Below are positions 17,411 through 24,669 of a stretch of DNA of 32,586 nucleotides, one piece after another; the first letter of the stretch is position 1; every line of letters begins with the position of its first letter. Made by a program: the position numbers and the translations under genes. Source of the stretch: Rhizobiaceae bacterium (GTDB taxonomy: Bacteria > Pseudomonadota > Alphaproteobacteria > Rhizobiales > Rhizobiaceae); the NCBI GenBank assembly GCA_025458045.1, contig JALOTE010000021.1, positions 1-32,586 of the forward strand. The letters run 5' to 3'. Under the pieces are notes generated by a model. That model saw only the letters and a list, made by a program, of their open reading frames with translations, was not told the origin of the DNA and made no database searches.

Positions 17411-17424
17411 CCAAAGCGCTTTGG
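17411..17424. promoter_or_regulatory. Perfect 14-bp palindrome
   Basis: CCAAAGCGCTTTGG reads the same on both strands. It sits upstream of the candidate sRNA (minus strand), between two terminators, and could be an operator. No known consensus is recognised. Confidence 0.3.
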
Positions 17425-17457
17425 AAAAGCGGAAATTAGTCGTACTTTCAACAGTCT

Positions 17458-17486
17458 AAAGCGGCGGGGGATCTTCGCCGCTTTCG
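17458..17486 (-). terminator. Terminator hairpin of the L,D-transpeptidase gene
   Basis: AAAGCGGCG and CGCCGCTTT form a 9-bp stem around GGGGATCTT, 8 bases past the L,D-transpeptidase stop on the minus strand. The T residues at the 3' side of the stem are only three long, so termination may be moderate. Confidence 0.55.
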
Positions 17487-17493
17487 CTGTCAA

Positions 17494-18318
17494 TCAAATC
17501 ACACGCACTTTCGTGCCAATCTTCACGCGCTCGTAGAGATCAACCACGTCCTCGTTGCGCATGCGGATGCAGCCCGAAGACACCGCGCCGCCAATCGTCC
17601 AAGGCTGGTTCGTTCCATGGATGCGATACAGCGTCGATCCGAGATACAGCGCGCGCGCGCCGAGCGGGTTTTCCGGCCCACCCGCCATGTGCACCGGCAG
17701 GTTGCGGCCTTTCTTGGCTTCGCGCGCGCGCATCTCCGCCGGCGGACGCCAATCCGGCCACTCGGCCTTGCGGGTGATCTTGTGCGTGCCTGCCCATTCA
17801 AAGCCGGGCTTGCCGACGCCGACGCCGTAGCGGCGTGCCTTGCCGCCCTCCATGACGAGGTAGAGGAAGCGCGCATTGGTGTCGATGACGATGGTGCCGG
17901 GCTTTTCGCCAGTCTGATAGTCGACCACTTGCGGCAGCCACATCGGGTCAACCGTGCGGCCTTTGGATTCGGCCTGCGCTGCGCTTCGCGGAACGGTCAC
18001 GGCCTGCGGGGCTGCCGCCATCACCGCCTGCAATTGGCGCTGGCGGCGCGGCTTTTGCAATTGGCCGGGCACAATGATTTGCGCCTGGCGCGGCTGGAAC
18101 TGCTGGGCTTGCCCGTAAGCCGGGGCACGCTTGAGTTGCAACAACCAGGGTGCCATCAGGTCAGGGCTGACACCGACGGCCGGACGCGTCGCATAGCGGT
18201 CCGAAGCAAAGGCGTTGCCCGCCGCCATGCCGCCGGCAAAGGCGACGGCGCCGGCAAGCAGCAAAATGGCCATTCGGGTGCCGCCCGATGACCGCTTGGG
18301 TTGGACCAGATCACTCAT
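17494..18318 (-). CDS. L,D-transpeptidase (YkuD domain), envelope protein
   Basis: L,D-transpeptidases make 3-3 peptidoglycan cross-links or attach proteins to peptidoglycan in the periplasm. The 274 residues begin with a short cytoplasmic stretch and one hydrophobic signal or anchor helix (about 16-40, MAILLLAGAVAFAGGMAAGN). A Gln/Pro/Arg-rich linker runs to about 125. The YkuD domain follows (about 140-274): IVIDTNARFLYLV, YGVGVGKPGFEWAG, the catalytic HGTNQPWTIG (His at about 234) and SSGCIRMRNEDVVDLY with the catalytic Cys at about 250. The ATG at 18318 has GGAG upstream; extending to 18414 would add an unlikely Cys/Ser-rich leader. In Hyphomicrobiales such enzymes often attach outer-membrane proteins or support polar growth, but the role of this one is inference. 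Confidence 0.92.
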   Translation of the reverse strand: MSDLVQPKRSSGGTRMAILLLAGAVAFAGGMAAGNAFASDRYATRPAVGVSPDLMAPWLLQLKRAPAYGQAQQFQPRQAQIIVPGQLQKPRRQRQLQAVMAAAPQAVTVPRSAAQAESKGRTVDPMWLPQVVDYQTGEKPGTIVIDTNARFLYLVMEGGKARRYGVGVGKPGFEWAGTHKITRKAEWPDWRPPAEMRAREAKKGRNLPVHMAGGPENPLGARALYLGSTLYRIHGTNQPWTIGGAVSSGCIRMRNEDVVDLYERVKIGTKVRVI

Positions 18319-18532
18319 CTCACTCTCACTCCTGACACACGCATGGCAGCAGCCTGCACATGGCTGCGCTTGGCTGGAGCTTTGAACAGGCGCAGAAACG
18401 GAATGGTGAATCACCGCCCGCTAAAATGCGCTGCATGCCGGAAAGCTTTTGGCAGGGTTTACAGGCGCTTCAGGAAGACGGTGAATCAGGTCTGAATCGG
18501 GTCTTGATCGTGACATTGTGTGGGAAAACGGG

Positions 18533-19183
18533 ATGAGTGACACGCTGCAGCCGGATGTTGAGCATCTCATCGCCGGGCCGGATGGCCGCCTGCGCTGTCC
18601 ATGGCATGGCAATCTGCCGGATTATCTCGCCTATCACGACGGCGAATGGGGAAGGCCGGTCAGCGACGATGCGCGGCTGTTTGAGAAGATCGTGCTGGAA
18701 GGGTTTCAATCGGGCCTGTCCTGGCTGACGATCCTGCGCAAGCGCGAGAATTTCCGCGCCGCCTTCGCAGGTTTCGACATTGCCGCTGTGGCGGCGTTCA
18801 CGCCGGCGGATGTCGAGCGGCTCGTTGCCGATGCGGGCATCATCCGGCATCGCGGCAAGATCGTTTCCGCCATCAACAATGCGCGGCGCGCGCTGGAGTT
18901 GCAGCGCGAATATGGCTCGCTTGCCGCTTTCTTCTGGAGCCATGAGCCGAAGCCATCGGCAAGGCCCGTGCGGGTGACGTGGGATTGGGCACGGGCCAAC
19001 CCGACATCGGAAGCTTCCCACGCCATCTCGAAGGCTCTCAAAAAGCGCGGCTGGACCTTTGTCGGGCCGACCACGGTTTATGCCTTTTGCCAGGCCATGG
19101 GGTTGGTCAACGACCACATTGAAGGCTGCTGCGTGCGCGACGCGGTTGAAGCGGAGCGCCGGGCGTTCATCCGGCCAGTGTGA
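18533..19183 (+). CDS. tag: DNA-3-methyladenine glycosylase I
   Basis: Tag removes 3-methyladenine from alkylated DNA, starting base-excision repair. The 216 residues match the family along the whole length. The zinc ligands can be traced: Cys22 and His35 (13 apart, as in E. coli Cys4/His17), then the His and Cys of VNDHIEGC (4 apart). The catalytic-region YHDGEWG holds Glu38 and Trp39. Other family segments are LFEKIVLEGFQSGLSWLTIL, KRENFRAAF, AGIIRHRGKI and LKKRGWTFVGPTTVYAFCQAMG. I choose the ATG at 18533; a GTG at 18518 is in frame. Its 3' end overlaps the convergent GNAT gene by 17 bases. Confidence 0.93.
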   Translation: MSDTLQPDVEHLIAGPDGRLRCPWHGNLPDYLAYHDGEWGRPVSDDARLFEKIVLEGFQSGLSWLTILRKRENFRAAFAGFDIAAVAAFTPADVERLVADAGIIRHRGKIVSAINNARRALELQREYGSLAAFFWSHEPKPSARPVRVTWDWARANPTSEASHAISKALKKRGWTFVGPTTVYAFCQAMGLVNDHIEGCCVRDAVEAERRAFIRPV

Positions 19184-19670
19184 AGTTCAGGCGCATGTCC
19201 ACACTTGGAAAAGCATGGCCGCCGATCATGACGTCTCGCTCTGCAAAAGGGACAAAGCCGCAGGACGCATAGAACGTGACGGCGGTGCGGGTGGACAGGC
19301 ATTCCATGCGCTCGATGCCTTCGGCCTGTGCCTGATCGAGAATGTGCAGCATCAACGCCCGCGCGGCGCCCTTGCGCAAATGGGCAGGATCGGTCGCGAC
19401 GTGGCGGATATGGCCGACCGCTCGCTCACGATCTGCGGTTCCGGGCCGCTCCCGCGTCCAGCCGCCGACGCCGATGATGACGCCGCCAAGCAGCACGGCG
19501 TGATAGGTGCCCGAAACCAAGAGCCCAGGCTTGGCTCGCGAGATCAGCGGCACGATCGCCGCCAGCGTTTCGGCGGGATAGTCACCGGCAAGAAGGCCGG
19601 AATAGGCCGCCCCCAGCACCCTGGAGACGGCATCGCAATCGGCAATAGTCGTGGCGCGGACCTCGAACAT
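19167..19670 (-). CDS. GNAT-family N-acetyltransferase
   Basis: A 167-residue protein of the Gcn5-related N-acetyltransferase fold, which moves an acetyl group from acetyl-CoA to an amine. The fold order is seen: VRATTIADCDAVSRVLGAAY (first strand and helix), AVLLGGVIIGVGGW (central strands), HIRHVATDPAHLRKGAARALM with the acetyl-CoA loop (RKGAAR in place of the common RGxGxG), and MECLSTRTAVTFYASCGFVPF (last strand and helix with the typical FYxxxGF). The substrate is unknown. The ATG at 19670 starts MFEVRATT. It is convergent with tag and overlaps it slightly. Confidence 0.85.
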   Translation of the reverse strand: MFEVRATTIADCDAVSRVLGAAYSGLLAGDYPAETLAAIVPLISRAKPGLLVSGTYHAVLLGGVIIGVGGWTRERPGTADRERAVGHIRHVATDPAHLRKGAARALMLHILDQAQAEGIERMECLSTRTAVTFYASCGFVPFAERDVMIGGHAFPSVDMRLNFTLAG

Positions 19671-19765
19671 GGCCGCCGCAAATAGGGGGCGGCGCGGAAA
19701 ATCACCAGCGTAAATCGCAATTCACCGCAATCGGAAAAAGCCGGAGGGCGAACTGCCGCTCGGGA

Positions 19766-20227
19766 TTACTGGCCCAAACGGCCGAGGATCGCCTGCATCT
19801 GCGCGATTTCGGCCTGCTGCGCAGAGATGACACCCTGAGCCAGTGCTTTCACTTCGGGATCAGTGCCGAACTGGACCACCACATTGGCCATGTCGATTGC
19901 GCCCTGATGATGCGGGATCATGGCCTTGACGAAATCGACATCGGCATTGCCGGTGAAGGCGATCGCCATGTCCTTGTGCATCTTGGCGTTGGCGGCCGCG
20001 AACTGCTTGGTCGATTCGGGCGCATCGGCGGGCGGGGCTGCGGCAACATCCGTTGCGCCATGGGCGGAGTGATCGGCCGAGCCGGCATTGACGTCGATCT
20101 CATGGCCGCCGGCCATGTCGGGTGTTTCGATCTGCAAAAGTGCGTTCTTCAGTTGCTCCAGCGGCAGGAAACCCGAACCGGCATAGCCAAGCACGATGCC
20201 GACAATGGCTGCGAAAATTGTCTTCAT
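19766..20227 (-). CDS. DUF305 family exported protein
   Basis: The 153-residue protein has an N-terminal hydrophobic segment (about 3-22) that should act as an uncleaved anchor or signal. A His/Ala/Pro-rich linker follows (HEIDVNAGSADHSAH). The DUF305 domain (about 75-150) has MHKDM (83-87) and the hallmark MIPHHQGAIDMA (103-114). The conserved His and Met residues make the family a likely metal (copper) binder, and some members sit in copper-resistance operons. No copper genes are nearby, so the role is inference. Of the two close ATGs, 20227 is favoured because GGAG lies 7 bases upstream; 20233 would have only one base of spacing. Confidence 0.85.
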   Translation of the reverse strand: MKTIFAAIVGIVLGYAGSGFLPLEQLKNALLQIETPDMAGGHEIDVNAGSADHSAHGATDVAAAPPADAPESTKQFAAANAKMHKDMAIAFTGNADVDFVKAMIPHHQGAIDMANVVVQFGTDPEVKALAQGVISAQQAEIAQMQAILGRLGQ

Positions 20228-20371
20228 GGTCATTCTCCACTGTGTCCGCGCCTGCAACAGGCGCTGTCCGACGTTCCGGACCCGTGACGGCCCGGCTGCG
20301 CTGCGCGGCTGTCGGCGCGGCGCTTCCCATCAAGGAGCTACTTCTCTGTGGCGATTTTGGGTATTGGGAAA

Positions 20372-20448
20372 TGGTACGGTTGGTGGGGTTCGAACCTACG
20401 ACCTCAGGAGCCACAATCCTGCGCTCTAACCAACTGAGCTACAACCGC
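20372..20448 (-). tRNA. tRNA-His (anticodon GTG)
   Basis: A 77-base cloverleaf with encoded CCA. The acceptor GCGGTTG pairs with CAACCGT (G1-U72 wobble). T8-A9, the D stem GCTC/GAGC, and the anticodon stem CAGGA/TCCTG with loop TTGTGGC (anticodon GTG) are normal. The T loop is TTCGAAC. The base before position 1 is T and position 73 is A, so the usual G-1:C73 pair of tRNA-His is absent. This loss is established for a large alphaproteobacterial clade that also has an unusual HisRS. The T stem GTAGG/CCCAC has an A51-C63 mismatch. It lies alone, transcribed from the minus strand. Confidence 0.95.
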
Positions 20449-20513
20449 ACGGCTTCCGCCGTTGCCATACGGGCAAAGCCCGACGATTTCAAGAACAGGT
20501 TCCACAAAAGAGA

Positions 20514-20540
20514 AAGGGCCGCGGGGAGGACGCGGCCCTT
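20514..20540 (-). terminator. Intrinsic terminator of the phasin gene
   Basis: AAGGGCCGCG (20514-20523) and CGCGGCCCTT (20531-20540) form a perfect 10-bp stem with a 7-base loop. On the minus strand it is followed by TCTCTTTT. It starts about 49 bases past the phasin stop codon. Confidence 0.75.
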
Positions 20541-20588
20541 CACGATTTCAGGCGGGAGTTTGGGAGGGAAACCGCCCGAAAAGGGAAA

Positions 20589-21032
20589 TCAGGCGACCTT
20601 CAGTTCCTTGGCGACCTTCTCATAGGCGGCCTTGGCCGGAGCCGTGACTTCGGTCACGGTTTTCTGGGCGGCTTCCTGGAGAAGCTTGGACTGCGAGACA
20701 GCCAGTTCGGTCTGCTCGCGCAGGAACGAGGTCTGGAGTTCGACGAAAGCCGAGAAGGATTTCACGCCCATCAGCTTTTCCATGTGGGTCAGCGAGGCGT
20801 CGGTCGATTTGCGGATGGCGGCAATCGCCTTCAGGCCGAGATCGGCATTGGCCGACTGGACTTTCTCGACAGTCGCTTCAATGGCCTTCTGCGCATCTTC
20901 CATCGACACCTTCATTTTGGCATAGGCATCGCGCGACTGGTCGAGCGCCTGTTCTGCGTAGTTGCGGAACTGGTCGGCCATTTCGGCGGCATCGGCGGGC
21001 ATGAAGGCTTCGGTCTTGACAGCTTTGACCAT
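20589..21032 (-). CDS. Phasin family protein
   Basis: Phasins coat polyhydroxyalkanoate granules and control their size and number; related proteins occur in bacteria without clear granules. The 147 residues are almost wholly amphipathic helix without Pro until the end. The phasin-type run is clear: DAAEMADQFRNYAEQALDQS, QKAIEATVEKVQSANADLGL, and FVELQTSFLREQTELAVSQS followed by an Ala/Lys-rich end. There is no signal peptide. The ATG at 21032 (MVKAVKTEAF) follows GAGAGGA; upstream residues to 21197 are unlike the family. It is divergent from the PAS kinase. TGCA-rich sequence in the gap resembles sites bound by the phasin repressor PhaR. No PHA synthase gene is present here. Confidence 0.88.
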   Translation of the reverse strand: MVKAVKTEAFMPADAAEMADQFRNYAEQALDQSRDAYAKMKVSMEDAQKAIEATVEKVQSANADLGLKAIAAIRKSTDASLTHMEKLMGVKSFSAFVELQTSFLREQTELAVSQSKLLQEAAQKTVTEVTAPAKAAYEKVAKELKVA

Positions 21033-21102
21033 GGGGGCATCCTCTCGGTTTGTTTCGGCCGACATCCTGTCCGCCGCTGGAGTCTGCTTAGCACGGGTTT
21101 TG

Positions 21103-21131
21103 CTGCACTGCAACATGAATTTTGCAATGCA
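21103..21131. promoter_or_regulatory. Candidate PhaR-type operator upstream of phasin
   Basis: CTGCACTGCAA (21103-21113) and TTGCAATGCA (21122-21131) form two TGC/GCA-rich motifs about two turns apart. They lie 70-100 bases upstream of the phasin ATG. PhaR, the phasin repressor studied in Paracoccus, binds TGC-rich sites of the CTGC-N3/4-GCAG kind. The match is near but not exact. Confidence 0.3.
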
Positions 21132-21235
21132 CCATTGCGTTAACCGTCGGATGAGGTTGCAGCCCGCCTTGCATGGACCGCGCGGCGCATTGGCCATATT
21201 AAGGGCTTGTTAACCGGCCGGAACCGTCCGGCGGC

Positions 21236-24200
21236 ATGTGCAACTGGGCAGCGACGCGGGCGATGACGATCTATCCCTTCGTGGACATTGCGGTTCTGGA
21301 ACCGGTGCGGCGCAGCTTTGCGGCGGGCGATGCCCTTGTGGTGACAACGCCGGACCTTGTGCATGTGATCTGGGCCAATGGCGGCGGGCTTGAACTTTTC
21401 GGCCTCGGCGCGCTGGATGAGGCCTTGTCCGGCGTTTCAGCATTGGACGAGGTGCAAAGGCGGCAATTGCGCTCGGTTGCGGCCAAGGACGGCCATGACG
21501 CGGTGTTGCACATGCGCTTTGCCGACGGGCCGCAGACCGTGTTGCTGCCGGTGCACATCCGCCTGATCAGCCTGCCGGGCGGCGAGGATGGCGTGCTGCT
21601 GCGCGTGCCGTTGGATGCAATGAACCCGCGCGGCGCGGGCCGGGACACGCTTGACGTGATCGAGGACGCGGGTTCGCATGCCGCGCTCCTCAAGACCGGC
21701 GCGCGCTTTGTTGCAAGGTCGCAGCGCTTCGCATCCATCGATGTCGATCCCGATGATCTCGCCCGCATGATCGGCGAGGCGCAAGCGGAGGGCGACAGGC
21801 TGGTGAAACGCCCGGTGCAGACCTCGCGGGGGATGTTGCCCGCCGCGCTGGCGCGGCTGACCGACGATGATGGTCTGCACCTGTTTGTCGTGCTTGATCC
21901 GGCGGATGACGATACCGCGGACACCAAGGCGGACATAGACGGCGACGGACAGCCCGAAACCGAGCCGGCAAGCATCGGCGACCCCATTGCGACGTCCGAA
22001 CCGGCCATGGCGGTTTCGCAGGACGCCGCGCAACGCGAAACCGACCTTGCGGGCGGCGCCAACCACCATTCTCCGCTGCTGCCCGATGGCGATGAGGGCG
22101 ACATTGGCATGATGTCCGCCCCCGCCGTGATGGATGACGCTCCGGCCGTGGCGGAAGACGCGGCTCCAACAGCAGAGGACGCATCACCGCCCGCCGAATT
22201 GCGCTTTGCCTGGCGGACCGATGCAGAAGGCCGTTTCACGACCCTGTCGGAGGCGTTGCTTGCCGCCCTTGGGCTTGCCCCGGACGCCGTGACGGGCCTT
22301 GGCCTTGACGACATCATCGCGCGCCATGGCCTGGTTGACACCGGAGGGGTCGCATCGGCGCTTGCCGGTCGCGCCATGTGGTCGGGCCGCACCCTGTTGT
22401 GGCCGGTTGGCGATGGAAGCGAGGCCGTGCAACTGGAACTGGCCGGCCTGCCGACATTTTCGCGCGAGCGCGCATTCGAGGGGTTCAGGGGTTTTGGCAT
22501 CGCCCGTTTTAGGGATCTGCAACCGATGGCCGCCGTTGGGCCGGAAGAGACCGCCGCAGGGATCGACGACCCGGCACCGGCGCCGACCTTCGGCAGGCGC
22601 GGCCAGGATGACAACACAGCGCCTGCAAACTCCCATGCGAGGCCCGGCCTGGAACCAACGGAAGCAGAAGCTTTCGTCGAAATCGGCGAACGTTTGCGCG
22701 CCGGGCTCAGCGCTCCGGCGGGCAATGACAATGCGGCGGCGGCAGACACTGCGCTTTCGACGGCCGACGATGCCGAACTGCCAAGCGCGGCGACCGCGCC
22801 CCGGTTGAGCGACAACGATCTCGCATCGCCGGTTCCTGCTTTGCCCCTTCCTGCTTTGCCCGTTCCTGCTTTGCCGGAAAGCATCGGCATTGGCGGGCCT
22901 GCCATTGCCGAAGGTCGTGGGCCGCAAGCGGTGCCAGAAGGCTTGATCCCGGATCAGCCGGAGCAGGATGCGCCGCCTCCCTCTTCCCAAGAAGAGAGAG
23001 CCGACCATGCCGAACCCAACCCCTTTGTCGCTCGATTGCCGCTGCCGGTGCTGATCTACTCTGCAAGCGGGCTGCATTTTGCCAATCCGGAGTTTCTCGC
23101 CTTGTCCGGTCACGCAGACCTTGAGGCTTTGCGTGCCGCTGGAGGCCTTGAAGCTCTGTTTGGCGAGGACACCGGTTCCGACGCCGCCGACATGCGCGGC
23201 ATGCGCCTGCGTCATGCCGATGGACGGATGATCGACATCAATGCGCACTTGCAATCGGTGCCATGGAACGGCGGCAAGGCATTGATGCTGGCCATCGCAC
23301 CGCGGCGGATCGCCGAGCCTTCGCCCTCGCTTGACCCGGCGCTCATCACCACTGCTTCCCTTGAACCCACGCCGGAACTGGATGCAGCACAGCGCCAGAT
23401 CGAGGAACTGACAGCGATCCTCGACACGGCGACGGATGGCGTGGTGGTGCTGGAACTCGATGGCACCATCCGCTCGCTCAACAATGCGGCGGAAGCACTG
23501 TTCGGCTATGATGAATTCGAGGTGCAGGGCGAGCCGTTCCACACGCTGCTGGCAATCGAAAGCCATCGCGCGGCGCGCGATTATCTCTCCGGCCTGACCG
23601 ACAATGGCGTCGCCAGCGTGTTGAATGACGGGCGCGAAATGATCGGCCGCGAACGCGAAGGCCGGTTCGTGCCGATCTTCGTCACCATCGGACGGCTCGC
23701 GTCCTCTGACGGGTTTTGCGCCGTCATCCGCGACCTGACGACGTTCAAGCGCGCCGAAGAGGAGCTGAACAGCGCAAAGCGCGCCGCTGAAAGCGCGTCG
23801 TCCAACAAGAGCGATTTTGTCGCGCGGATCAGCCATGAGATCCGCACGCCGCTCAACGCCATCATCGGATTTTCGGAATTGATGATGAAAGAGCAGTTCG
23901 GCCCGCTCGCCAATGACCGCTACAAGACTTACGCCGCAGACATTCATTCGTCGGGTACCCTGGTGTTGCAACTGGTCAATGATTTGCTTGACATTTCGCG
24001 GCTGGAAGCCGGCGCGCTCGCCATGGAGTTCCGCAGCCTGAACCTGAACGGGCTGACCGCCGAAGCCTTGGCCATGCTGCACCCTCAGGCGGCGCGCGCC
24101 CGCGTGTTGCTGCGCTCCAGCCTGACCGAGCCGCTTCCCAACATCGTGGCCGATGAGCGCAGCCTGAAACAGATCATCCTCAACCTTGTTTCCAACGCGA

Positions 24201-24505
24201 TCCGCTTCACGGATGCGGGCGGACAGGTCATTGTCTCCACCACCCAGGACCCGGACGGCTCCGTGACATTGCGCGTTCGGGACACCGGCATCGGCATGGA
24301 TGAGACGGCGCTTGGCGAAGCGCTGAAACCCTACCGGCAGACCGGCCTGCGGCCGGATCGTGAAAGTTCCGGCACCGGGCTCGGCCTGCCGATCGCGCGG
24401 GCGCTTGCCGAGAGCAACAAGGCCGAATTCCGCATCCACTCCACGCCGGGGCTTGGCACCGTGGTGGAAATCGCCTTCCCGGCGACGCGCGTGCTGGCGG
24501 GATAG
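21236..24505 (+). CDS. Cytoplasmic PAS-domain sensor histidine kinase, PdhS/PleC/DivJ-like
   Basis: A 1089-residue kinase without membrane helices. The N-terminus (YPFVDIAVLEPVRRSF, VIWANGGGLELFG) looks like the sensor region of PdhS-type kinases. An acidic, Ala/Pro-rich, probably disordered region with degenerate PAS-like modules follows (about 215-620). It includes three tandem 15-base repeats encoding VPALP-LPALP-VPALP. A PAS domain spans about 719-840 (ILDTATDGVVVLELDG, AAEALFGYDEFE). The HisKA has HEIRTPLNAIIGFSELM with the phosphorylated His at about 867. The ATPase domain has an N box (NLVSNAIRF, about 983), DTGIGMD (about 1016) and GTGLGLPIA. The FGPLANDRYKTYAADIHSSG signature after the H box is typical of kinases acting on DivK in the CtrA cell-cycle pathway. 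No receiver domain is attached. An ATG at 21263 may be the true start. Confidence 0.85.
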   Translation: MCNWAATRAMTIYPFVDIAVLEPVRRSFAAGDALVVTTPDLVHVIWANGGGLELFGLGALDEALSGVSALDEVQRRQLRSVAAKDGHDAVLHMRFADGPQTVLLPVHIRLISLPGGEDGVLLRVPLDAMNPRGAGRDTLDVIEDAGSHAALLKTGARFVARSQRFASIDVDPDDLARMIGEAQAEGDRLVKRPVQTSRGMLPAALARLTDDDGLHLFVVLDPADDDTADTKADIDGDGQPETEPASIGDPIATSEPAMAVSQDAAQRETDLAGGANHHSPLLPDGDEGDIGMMSAPAVMDDAPAVAEDAAPTAEDASPPAELRFAWRTDAEGRFTTLSEALLAALGLAPDAVTGLGLDDIIARHGLVDTGGVASALAGRAMWSGRTLLWPVGDGSEAVQLELAGLPTFSRERAFEGFRGFGIARFRDLQPMAAVGPEETAAGIDDPAPAPTFGRRGQDDNTAPANSHARPGLEPTEAEAFVEIGERLRAGLSAPAGNDNAAAADTALSTADDAELPSAATAPRLSDNDLASPVPALPLPALPVPALPESIGIGGPAIAEGRGPQAVPEGLIPDQPEQDAPPPSSQEERADHAEPNPFVARLPLPVLIYSASGLHFANPEFLALSGHADLEALRAAGGLEALFGEDTGSDAADMRGMRLRHADGRMIDINAHLQSVPWNGGKALMLAIAPRRIAEPSPSLDPALITTASLEPTPELDAAQRQIEELTAILDTATDGVVVLELDGTIRSLNNAAEALFGYDEFEVQGEPFHTLLAIESHRAARDYLSGLTDNGVASVLNDGREMIGREREGRFVPIFVTIGRLASSDGFCAVIRDLTTFKRAEEELNSAKRAAESASSNKSDFVARISHEIRTPLNAIIGFSELMMKEQFGPLANDRYKTYAADIHSSGTLVLQLVNDLLDISRLEAGALAMEFRSLNLNGLTAEALAMLHPQAARARVLLRSSLTEPLPNIVADERSLKQIILNLVSNAIRFTDAGGQVIVSTTQDPDGSVTLRVRDTGIGMDETALGEALKPYRQTGLRPDRESSGTGLGLPIARALAESNKAEFRIHSTPGLGTVVEIAFPATRVLAG
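22832..22876 (+). repeat. Three tandem 15-bp repeats inside the kinase gene
   Basis: Units at 22832-22846, 22847-22861 and 22862-22876 share TTCCTGCTTTGCC and differ only at the first and last base. In frame they add five residues each (xPALP). They lie in the disordered linker and are a likely site of copy-number change without frameshift. Confidence 0.85.
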
Positions 24506-24542
24506 ACGTGCTGAGAATCGTTCCAGACAGCGCGGAATGAGC

Positions 24543-24581
24543 GTTATGATAAGTTGACCTCAAGAGTCATCTTATCATAAC
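24543..24581. promoter_or_regulatory. Iron-responsive operator (RirA-type box) upstream of fbpA
   Basis: A 39-base near-palindrome has 15-base arms GTTATGATAAGTTGA and TCATCTTATCATAAC, 14 of 15 positions complementary, around a 9-base centre. The inner ends form an exact TGA-N9-TCA (24555-24569), the core of the iron-responsive operator bound by RirA in Rhizobiales. A possible promoter (TTGACC at 24554-24559, CATAAC at 24576-24581, 16 apart) is covered by it, so binding would repress fbpA when iron is plentiful. Confidence 0.65.
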
Positions 24582-24669
24582 TCCGCTCCACCGGGCTTTC
24601 ACCAAGGCCCGCTTCAAACCCGTTGACGATCATGATGAGCGGCGCGCTTGCGCCGGACAGGAGAGGTTC

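Noticed and set aside
17309-17457. Could the orphan RNA be 6S, SRP or tmRNA?
   Set aside because: The SRP GGAAGGAAGCAGCC-type core, a tmRNA tag or CCA end, and a 6S-like long open helix are all absent.
21271-22905. Open frame of 544 codons opposite the kinase N-terminal half
   Set aside because: A Ser/Pro/Ala/Arg-rich antisense frame with no recognisable domain.
22184-24439. Open frame of 751 codons on the minus strand, opposite the histidine kinase
   Set aside because: It mirrors a clearly conserved kinase on the plus strand, has a His/Arg/Gly/Gln-rich composition typical of antisense frames in GC-rich DNA, and resembles no family.
24543-24581. Irr box (ICE) upstream of fbpA
   Set aside because: There is no TTTAGAA/TTCTAAA-type pattern; the TGA-N9-TCA core fits RirA better.
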